Program-made: the position numbers and the translations under genes
Shown here: piece by piece, positions 7,265-12,486 of the stretch
Layout: each line of letters opens with the position of its first letter
Position numbering within the stretch: position 1 is the first letter of the stretch
Notes under the pieces: model-generated
Seen by the model: only the letters and a program-made list of their open reading frames with translations
Databases searched by the model: none
What the model was told of the DNA's origin: nothing
DNA from: Gardnerella vaginalis
GTDB lineage: Bacteria; Actinomycetota; Actinomycetes; Actinomycetales; Bifidobacteriaceae
DNA length: 16,590 nucleotides
Assembly: GCA_946997215.1 (NCBI GenBank)
Contig: CAMPUL010000026.1
Location: 1-16,590, forward strand
Direction of reading: 5' to 3'

Positions 7265-9748
7265 ATGACTAAACACGTCGCGCCGAAAGCCAAGACTACT
7301 GCGGCGGCATTTGCCAAAGAACTTCAAGAACATCTGAAGTACACCCAGGGTGTCACCCCAGAACAGGCCACTACGGCTGATGTGTATGTTGCCGCTGCTA
7401 CCGCTGTCCGTCGTCATTTGATGGACTCTTGGATGCAGACACAGCATGACATGATTAACGGAAACACAAAGGCTGTTGGCTATTTAAGCGCAGAGTTCTT
7501 AATGGGCAAGCAGCTTGAAAATGCTTTGCTTAACGCTGGCCTTACCGATCAATTCAACAAGGCTGTTACAAAGCTTGGTTTTGAGCCAAAAGATGTTATC
7601 GATGCTGAGTATGAGCCAGGTTTAGGTAACGGCGGTTTGGGTCGTCTCGCAGCCTGCTTTATTGACTCGCTCGCCTCTATTGGCGTGCCAGCATTCGGCT
7701 ACGGCATCCAGTATCGTTACGGCATTTTTAAGCAGCGCTTTGATGAGCAGGGTAAGCAGGTAGAAACTCCTGATTACTGGCTTAGCAACGAAGAGCCATG
7801 GGGCCACATCGACTATGGTCGAGATCAGCGCGTTAACTTCGGCGGCGAAGTTGTTGAAGAAAACGGCAAGCGCGTTTGGAAGCCAGCATGGGCTGTTCGC
7901 GCAGTTCCAGTTGACTACATGGTTCCAGGCTACAACTCTGGTCGCGTAAACACTCTTCGCTTGTGGACGGCTAAGTCTTACGACGAATTCGATTTGCTCA
8001 CCTTTAACAAGTCCGAGTACTTGGATGCTGTTAAGCCACAGGTTGCAGCAGAAAACATTTCTAAGATTCTTTACCCAGAAGATTCCACTCCAGAAGGCAA
8101 GGCTTTGCGTCTTGAGCAGCAGTACTTCTTCGTAGCTGCTTCTATTCATGATGCTATCCGCGTGTTCTATCCAGGTCAGGATAAGCCGGATCTCACCACC
8201 TTCCCAAGCAAGATCAACTTCCAGTTGAACGATACTCACCCAGTTATCGGCATTCCAGAGCTTATGCGCGTTCTTATGGACGAGTACGGCTACGATTGGA
8301 ACACCGCTTGGGGTATCACCACTAAGACCTTCAACTACACTTGCCACACTTTGCTTCCAGAAGCTTTGGAAGTTTGGCCAGCCAAGCTTATTGGCGAACT
8401 TCTGCCACGCCACCTTGAGATTATCCAGGGCATTAGCGAGCAGTTCCGCAACGAGCTTCGCGGTAAGGGCGTTGCTGAAGATCAGGTTGAGCGCATGCGC
8501 ATTGCTACCGACGCTGACGAAAATGGCGAAGGTGCTGTAGTTCGCATGGCTTACTTGGCTACCTACGGCGGCTCTTACGTTAACGGTGTTGCTGAGCTTC
8601 ACTCTGAGTTGTTGAAGGATGTCACTTTGAAGGACTTCTCCAGCGTTTACCCAGATAAGTTCAAGAACGTTACTAACGGCGTAACTCCTCGTCGCTTCGT
8701 GCGCTTGAGCAACCCACGTATGTCTGCTCTTATTACTGAGGGCTTGGGCACTGACGCATGGCAGGGTGATTTGGAGCTTCTTGAAGGTTTGAAGCCATTG
8801 GCTGACGACAAGGCATTCGTTAAGAAGTTTGCTGAAGTTAAGAAGCAGAACAAGCTTGCCTTCGTTGATTTCGCAAAGCAGAAGTATGGCTTTGAAATCA
8901 ACCCAGACACAATGTTCAACACCATTGTTAAGCGTTTGCACGAGTACAAGCGCCAGTCCATGAAGATCCTCCAGGTTATCTCCACATACGCTGGAATCAA
9001 GAATGGCACAATCGATGTTGACAAGATGCTTCCACGCACCGTGTTCTTCGGCGCTAAGTCCGCTCCAGGCTACGCTATGGCAAAGCTCACCATTCAGCTC
9101 ATTAACAATGTTGCTCGCGTGGTGAACAACGATCCTGCATGCAAGGGCAAGCTCGCCGTGTTCTTCCCACCAAACTACAACATCGAGTTGGCAATGAACT
9201 TGATTCCTGCCACCGATTTGGATGAGCAGATTTCTCAGGCCGGTAAGGAAGCTTCCGGCACTGGTAACATGAAGTTCGCTTTGAACGGTGCTTTGACTGT
9301 TGGTACTCTCGATGGCGCAAACGTTGAGATTCGCGAGCGCGTTGGCGCTGAGAACTTCTTCCTCTTCGGCATGACTGTTGACGAGGTTGAGAAGCTCTAC
9401 GCTGAAGGCTACGATCACGGCGGCTCCCGTAAGTACTATGAGTCCGATCCTCGCTTGAAGACTGCTGTAGACATGGTTGCTGACGGCACATTCTCCAACG
9501 GCGACAAGAGCGCGTACGAACCACTCGTCAACGATTGGCTTACCAACGATTACTTCATGGCAATGGCTGACTTCAGCTCTTACATGGATATTCAAGCTCA
9601 AATTGAGGAAACTTACCGCGATCCAATGAAGTGGGCTCGCATGGCGGTTTTGAACGTAGCCAACTCTGGTTACTTCTCTTCTGATCGCTCTATCGAAGAT
9701 TACCTCGATCGCATTTGGCACACTGGCGCTCTTCCAACTGCTGAATAA
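7265..9748 (+). CDS. glgP: Glycogen/maltodextrin phosphorylase (GT35)
   Basis: Cytoplasmic pyridoxal-phosphate enzyme that releases glucose 1-phosphate from the non-reducing ends of glycogen or maltodextrins, feeding the bifid-shunt glucose pool. At 827 aa it has the usual bacterial length. Seen motifs: YLSAEFLMG (73-81), GLGNGGLGRLAACF (119-132), QLNDTHPVIGIPELM (from 320), RLHEYKRQ (557-564) and the PLP site EASGTGNMKFALNGALTVG, with the Schiff-base Lys at 670. Glycogen versus maltodextrin preference cannot be read from sequence. Codon choice is clearly optimised (AAC, TTC, ATC, AAG and CTC/TTG preferred) compared with AT-ending codons in the neighbours, suggesting high expression. It is a single-gene transcription unit, bounded upstream by its own promoter region and downstream by a strong terminator. 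Confidence 0.96.
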   Translation: MTKHVAPKAKTTAAAFAKELQEHLKYTQGVTPEQATTADVYVAAATAVRRHLMDSWMQTQHDMINGNTKAVGYLSAEFLMGKQLENALLNAGLTDQFNKAVTKLGFEPKDVIDAEYEPGLGNGGLGRLAACFIDSLASIGVPAFGYGIQYRYGIFKQRFDEQGKQVETPDYWLSNEEPWGHIDYGRDQRVNFGGEVVEENGKRVWKPAWAVRAVPVDYMVPGYNSGRVNTLRLWTAKSYDEFDLLTFNKSEYLDAVKPQVAAENISKILYPEDSTPEGKALRLEQQYFFVAASIHDAIRVFYPGQDKPDLTTFPSKINFQLNDTHPVIGIPELMRVLMDEYGYDWNTAWGITTKTFNYTCHTLLPEALEVWPAKLIGELLPRHLEIIQGISEQFRNELRGKGVAEDQVERMRIATDADENGEGAVVRMAYLATYGGSYVNGVAELHSELLKDVTLKDFSSVYPDKFKNVTNGVTPRRFVRLSNPRMSALITEGLGTDAWQGDLELLEGLKPLADDKAFVKKFAEVKKQNKLAFVDFAKQKYGFEINPDTMFNTIVKRLHEYKRQSMKILQVISTYAGIKNGTIDVDKMLPRTVFFGAKSAPGYAMAKLTIQLINNVARVVNNDPACKGKLAVFFPPNYNIELAMNLIPATDLDEQISQAGKEASGTGNMKFALNGALTVGTLDGANVEIRERVGAENFFLFGMTVDEVEKLYAEGYDHGGSRKYYESDPRLKTAVDMVADGTFSNGDKSAYEPLVNDWLTNDYFMAMADFSSYMDIQAQIEETYRDPMKWARMAVLNVANSGYFSSDRSIEDYLDRIWHTGALPTAE

Positions 9749-9768
9749 GCAAAAGGCGCTAATGACTG

Positions 9769-9778
9769 TAATAGCCAT
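9769..9778 (+). repeat. TAATAGCCAT word after glgP
   Basis: The same 10-mer occurs at 4699-4708, just after the thrE stop. In both places it sits between the stop codon and the terminator of a plus-strand gene. Confidence 0.5.
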
Positions 9779-9787
9779 TAAATAAAT

Positions 9788-9825
9788 AAAAAGAGCAGTG
9801 GAAACATTTTTCCGCTGCTCTTTTT
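9788..9825 (+). terminator. Intrinsic terminator of glgP
   Basis: A 17-bp stem, AAAAAGAGCAGTGGAAA (9788-9804) with TTTCCGCTGCTCTTTTT (9809-9825), has one T·G wobble and a four-base CATT loop, and ends in a T run. Confidence 0.93.
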
Positions 9826-9876
9826 ATATGTTTTATGCGCTTTATGCGTTCTTCAATCTTTTATAAAATGTGTTAC

Positions 9877-9904
9877 TTGTAATCTTAAAGTCATACAATA
9901 TAAC
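9877..9904 (+). promoter_or_regulatory. Candidate promoter of the 363-aa membrane gene
   Basis: TTGTAA (9877-9882), a 16-bp spacer and TATAAC (9899-9904). AAGGA at 9938-9942, six bases before the ATG, is the ribosome site. Confidence 0.5.
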
Positions 9905-9948
9905 GCGGTAAATATACGTTTTAATTAATCTAAGATTAAGGAAAAAAT

Positions 9949-11040
9949 ATGTCTGTAGAAGAAAATATGCAGCATAGTTTGCTCCCAGAAGGTGCCGAAT
10001 TATTAAACGGATTATATTCTGTAAGGGATTATATACAAAAGTTTAATGAAAAACTTAGCTTGTTTATGCAAGCAGAAAAAGAAAAACGACAATTACTATC
10101 TGAACAGCAACTTATTCTTAAAAAACTTATCAAAACAGACAGCGCTAAAGAAAAATCTGATTATGGTCTTTTTATGGCTGGTATAGCCTTTAGCATCGTA
10201 TTCGGAGTTATTACTGCATTAAGCGGCAATATTAACGGACTTATTTTTTGCGTAGTTATAACAGCTGTATTTGCTGTTGGAAAAGCAAAGAATAGCAAAA
10301 CAATGTTAAATATAGGAAGAGTCTTACTTGTTCTGCTTATATTAGCTTGGCTTAGTGGATTGTGGAATACTTATAATTTTTCGGTTAAATACAACAATAT
10401 TGGATCGTTCGTAATTTATGCTGCTATTAATGTTATTGCATTTATTGTTGCAGCTATTGTGGCTGCGATTATTGTTAAAAAATATAATAAAAAAATTAAT
10501 CGCGATAACAATAAAGAAGAAAAACGTGTTTCTGAATTAAATGCACAAATTAAAGAAAAGAATGATCAGATTGTTCAACACAATAACATGGTTGACGAAC
10601 GTCGTAGTGCATTATACAAAGAAATGAATGACATTAAAGAGCATATGCTTGCAGAAACTTCTTCGTGGTATCCAAATGATTACTATGTTTTAGATTCTGT
10701 TGAATATTTTATTTCTCTAGTTAAGAATCACGAGGCAGATACAATCAAAGAGATGATTACTGCATACAAGCGAGATCAATATCATAACCAAGTTCTTAAT
10801 AATCAAATGGATATGAGGCAAAAGCTAAATGCCATGGTCGATAATCAGAAGACAATGCTTGAGAATCAAGAAGAGATGATTAAGCTACAGAAGATTTCTA
10901 ACGTTCTTCAAACTATACAATGTGTTAATGGCTTTATTATTGCAGACAATACAAGTGCAATTGCTAACAACACTAGAGAGATTGCAGACAATACAAGAGG
11001 AATCGAATGGAATACTCGACCTCATTCTTCTTGGTTCTAA
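9949..11040 (+). CDS. Uncharacterised four-helix membrane protein with IxxNTxx coiled-coil tail
   Basis: Not recognised as a named gene; 363 aa. Seen: an N-terminal helical, Lys/Glu-rich stretch (about 28-68), then four hydrophobic segments (72-91, 95-111, 123-140, 152-176). A strongly charged coiled coil follows (about 185-235). Then comes a WYPNDYYVLDSVEYFISLVK motif region (240-259) followed by HEADTIKEMITAYKRDQYH (261-279). A second Gln/Asn-rich helix (about 283-325) leads into four perfect heptads of form IxxNTxx (331-358): IADNTSA, IANNTRE, IADNTRG, IEWNTRP. The 240-280 stretch resembles, from memory, a segment of uncharacterised Firmicutes/Actinobacteria membrane proteins. The gene is AT-rich with AT-ending codons, unlike glgP beside it, and is isolated between two strong terminators, consistent with an acquired or accessory single-gene unit. 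Both termini are probably cytoplasmic if the four segments all span. No function is assigned. Confidence 0.85.
   Translation: MSVEENMQHSLLPEGAELLNGLYSVRDYIQKFNEKLSLFMQAEKEKRQLLSEQQLILKKLIKTDSAKEKSDYGLFMAGIAFSIVFGVITALSGNINGLIFCVVITAVFAVGKAKNSKTMLNIGRVLLVLLILAWLSGLWNTYNFSVKYNNIGSFVIYAAINVIAFIVAAIVAAIIVKKYNKKINRDNNKEEKRVSELNAQIKEKNDQIVQHNNMVDERRSALYKEMNDIKEHMLAETSSWYPNDYYVLDSVEYFISLVKNHEADTIKEMITAYKRDQYHNQVLNNQMDMRQKLNAMVDNQKTMLENQEEMIKLQKISNVLQTIQCVNGFIIADNTSAIANNTREIADNTRGIEWNTRPHSSWF
10939..11022 (+). repeat. Four in-frame heptad repeats IxxNTxx
   Basis: Residues 331-358 of the membrane protein. Each 21-bp unit encodes Ile at position 1, Asn at 4 and Thr at 5. Codons vary between units (ATT/ATC, AAT/AAC, ACA/ACT), so the pattern is kept at protein level rather than being a recent DNA duplication. 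IxxNTxx is the established signature of N@d layers in trimeric coiled coils, known from trimeric autotransporter stalks. Confidence 0.9.
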
Positions 11041-11083
11041 AAATATTTAGATAAAACACAAAATAAAAAACAAAATAAAAAAC

Positions 11084-11121
11084 GAGTGGCGGCAGGTTCT
11101 CAAATAAATCTACCGCCACTC
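11084..11121. terminator. Bidirectional terminator between the 363-aa and 69-aa genes
   Basis: GAGTGGCGG (11084-11092) pairs perfectly with CCGCCACTC (11113-11121). An A-rich tract upstream and ATTTTT downstream make it usable from both the plus-strand 363-aa gene and the convergent minus-strand 69-aa gene. Confidence 0.88.
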
Positions 11122-11143
11122 ATTTTTATAAACAGTTAAGCTA

Positions 11144-11353
11144 TTAAGCTTCTACTGGCTTACTAGCTTCTTCGTCTTTATCTTCTTTTTCTGCGCCTAT
11201 GTTAATTGGCGAAGAGCTGTTCTCCCATGGCTGCTCCCATGGATCATAATCAGGATTATGCTGCTTGTAAACATACAATGCCGCAATACCTGCGAGCAGT
11301 GCTCCAAAGAGCAGTGCAAAGAACTTCCAACCGCCAGAGGACCTGTTCTCCAT
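11144..11353 (-). CDS. Small single-pass membrane protein, DPWEQPWE motif
   Basis: Unrecognised 69-aa protein. Residues 1-9 are polar (MENRSSGGW), 10-28 form one transmembrane helix (Gly/Ala/Leu rich, FFALLFGALLAGIAALYVY), then KQHNPDYDPWEQPWE (30-44), and a Glu/Lys/Asp-rich acidic tail. Small actinobacterial membrane proteins with an xDPWxxPWE motif after the helix are familiar from memory, but no function is known to me. The start is set by minus-strand AAGGAG (11359-11364), five bases before the ATG (11351-11353); a longer in-frame reading to 11455 would be a non-membrane leader running through palindromes and is rejected. It is divergent from the rhomboid gene. Topology by the positive-inside rule is uncertain; the acidic tail is probably outside. 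Confidence 0.75.
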   Translation of the reverse strand: MENRSSGGWKFFALLFGALLAGIAALYVYKQHNPDYDPWEQPWENSSSPINIGAEKEDKDEEASKPVEA

Positions 11354-11404
11354 GATGGCTCCTTTCGTTAAGCTGACCTGCTCGTCCAAGTCAACGTTTT
11401 TTAT

Positions 11405-11436
11405 CGAGTTTACTCGTGTATTCACTATAATAGTGA
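11405..11436. promoter_or_regulatory. Two adjacent perfect dyads upstream of the 69-aa gene
   Basis: CGAGT-TT-ACTCG (11405-11416) and TCACTAT-A-ATAGTGA (11422-11436) are perfect inverted repeats five bases apart, about 50-80 bp upstream of the ATG at 11353. The second contains TATAAT on the plus strand (11426-11431) and TATTAT on the minus, so a protein bound there would cover a -10 element. Operator function is inferred. Confidence 0.6.
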
Positions 11437-11470
11437 TTTTTTTTAACACTTGCATCTTTTTGTTATATTT

Positions 11471-11479
11471 TTATGCACA
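11471..11479 (+). other. DnaA-box match upstream of rhomboid gene
   Basis: TTATGCACA is an exact TTATNCACA match. It lies in the left arm of a short hairpin, TTTATGC (11470-11476) with GCATAAA (11485-11491). It is 850 bp from the denser DnaA-box group at 12.3-12.44 kb. Confidence 0.5.
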
Positions 11480-11527
11480 AAACAGCATAAATCTTACAAA
11501 ACATTTTTAATGACTATTATTACTTAC

Positions 11528-11553
11528 TTGTGTATGCAAATTTGTGTATGCAA
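11528..11553 (+). repeat. Direct repeat TTGTGTATGCAA x2
   Basis: Perfect 12-mers at 11528-11539 and 11542-11553, with a 14-bp period, lie immediately upstream of the rhomboid -10 box. The spacing suggests a two-site regulator element or local duplication. Confidence 0.75.
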
Positions 11554-11556
11554 TTA

Positions 11557-11562
11557 GATAAT
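11557..11562 (+). promoter_or_regulatory. Candidate -10 box of the rhomboid gene (leaderless)
   Basis: GATAAT lies eight bases before the ATG at 11571, with no Shine-Dalgarno in between. An in-frame TAA at 11559-11561 excludes an earlier start. Confidence 0.5.
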
Positions 11563-11570
11563 GTTGTTTT

Positions 11571-12272
11571 ATGAACAATTTTGACATAAACACTATTGTT
11601 AAGCGCTTTAAAACTAATTGCAAAACCGCAACGTATTCAATTATCTACATTTGCGTGTTTGTGTGGATTATTGAGATGATTCTTCACACTTTTTTGCCAA
11701 GCGCATATCAAACCTTTATTGAAAATACTGCTTTTGCGCCATTTTTGATTACAAAAGCAAGCTGGACTTGGTTTACGTCTATGTTTGTTCACGCGCCAGA
11801 ACTTACGCATATTCTTTTTAACATGATTTGCTTGTATTCGCTTGGCATAGAGCTTGAGAGATTCTTTGGTAAGTGGAAGTTCTTTTTCTTATATGCCATT
11901 AGTGGACTTGGCGGATGTGTTGCAACTCTACTTTATTCAAAGCTTACGCAAGACTGGATAATCGCAGCTTATGGCGCATCAGGGGCGATTATGGGGCTTA
12001 TTGGCGCTCTTTTGGTTGCGCAATGGCGACTTGGCGAAAGCGTTAATGGCACTTTAATTTGGATTGGTCTAACGCTTGCAATGCCTCTTTTGGTTCCAAA
12101 TATTGCTTGGCAAGCTCATATTGGTGGAATTGTTACTGGAATAGTGCTGTCTACTTTACTTGGCACTAATAATCCTCTTCTTAAAAAAGCATCTTTTAAT
12201 GAGCGATTTGCTATTTATTCTTTACTAACACTTATTGTTCTTCTGGCAATAAGCGCATTCTGTTTGCAATAA
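11571..12272 (+). CDS. Rhomboid-family intramembrane serine protease
   Basis: Polytopic membrane protease that cleaves other membrane proteins within or near the bilayer. 233 aa with about six to seven hydrophobic segments. The catalytic dyad is intact: YGASGAIMG with Ser137 in the GxSG motif, and QAHIGG with His183. HILFN (His80, Asn84) matches the conserved HxxxN oxyanion/second-helix motif. The segment WTWFTSMFVHAPELTH (66-80) corresponds to the L1/loop region before helix 2. The ATG at 11571 is the first possible start and appears leaderless. Rhomboid genes lie near crgA in other actinobacteria (from memory, Streptomyces), as here. The substrate is unknown. No terminator hairpin with a T run was seen in the gap that follows; two short palindromes are there instead. 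Confidence 0.93.
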   Translation: MNNFDINTIVKRFKTNCKTATYSIIYICVFVWIIEMILHTFLPSAYQTFIENTAFAPFLITKASWTWFTSMFVHAPELTHILFNMICLYSLGIELERFFGKWKFFFLYAISGLGGCVATLLYSKLTQDWIIAAYGASGAIMGLIGALLVAQWRLGESVNGTLIWIGLTLAMPLLVPNIAWQAHIGGIVTGIVLSTLLGTNNPLLKKASFNERFAIYSLLTLIVLLAISAFCLQ

Positions 12273-12284
12273 ATAGCGTTAAAT

Positions 12285-12314
12285 TACACGCGTGTAGTTC
12301 TCCACAATTGTGGA
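12285..12314. repeat. Two perfect palindromes 3' of the rhomboid gene
   Basis: TACACGCGTGTA (12285-12296) and TCCACAATTGTGGA (12301-12314) are self-complementary. The second is two head-to-head half DnaA boxes: TTCTCCACA at 12298-12306 on the plus strand and ATGTCCACA on the minus strand of 12309-12317, each one base off TTRTNCACA. Confidence 0.8.
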
Positions 12315-12438
12315 CATAAATGTGCATAACCTGGGTATAACATGGGTATATCTAAATAAGTTATCCACATTGTTGTACACAATCGTTGATAACTCTGCAT
12401 TTTAAGGCATGTTAATAAGTGTATAAAAGTTATCCACA
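12298..12438. other. DnaA-box cluster: candidate origin or DnaA-binding locus
   Basis: Exact TTATNCACA matches occur at 12321-12329 (minus, TTATGCACA), 12361-12369 (plus, TTATCCACA) and 12430-12438 (plus, TTATCCACA). TTGTACACA at 12373-12381 fits TTRTNCACA, and near matches lie at 12298-12306 and 12309-12317. Between them TGGGTATA is repeated at 11-bp spacing (12332-12339, 12343-12350). The whole 12273-12486 gap is AT-rich and non-coding. A cluster of this density is typical of bacterial oriC or of DnaA-titrating sites. dnaA and dnaN themselves are not in the window, so calling it oriC is inference. Confidence 0.65.
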
Positions 12439-12486
12439 TTTTTGGAAAATTGTGACTTTCTCTAAACCTTAATCAAAAATAGAATT

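Noticed and set aside
7622..9778. 718-codon open frame on the minus strand opposite glgP
   Set aside because: It lies antisense to a phosphorylase with every catalytic motif intact. The long opening results from glgP's strong codon bias, and the translation is a Val/Leu/Asn-rich mixture with no recognisable domain and no ribosome site.
11354..11455. 34-codon N-terminal extension of the 69-aa membrane protein
   Set aside because: It would run through two perfect DNA dyads and the Shine-Dalgarno AAGGAG; the internal ATG has the proper spacing.
12480..12485. TAGAAT as -10 box for the methyltransferase gene
   Set aside because: It ends one base before the ATG, so transcription would begin inside the gene; no better -10 or Shine-Dalgarno was found, leaving its initiation unresolved.
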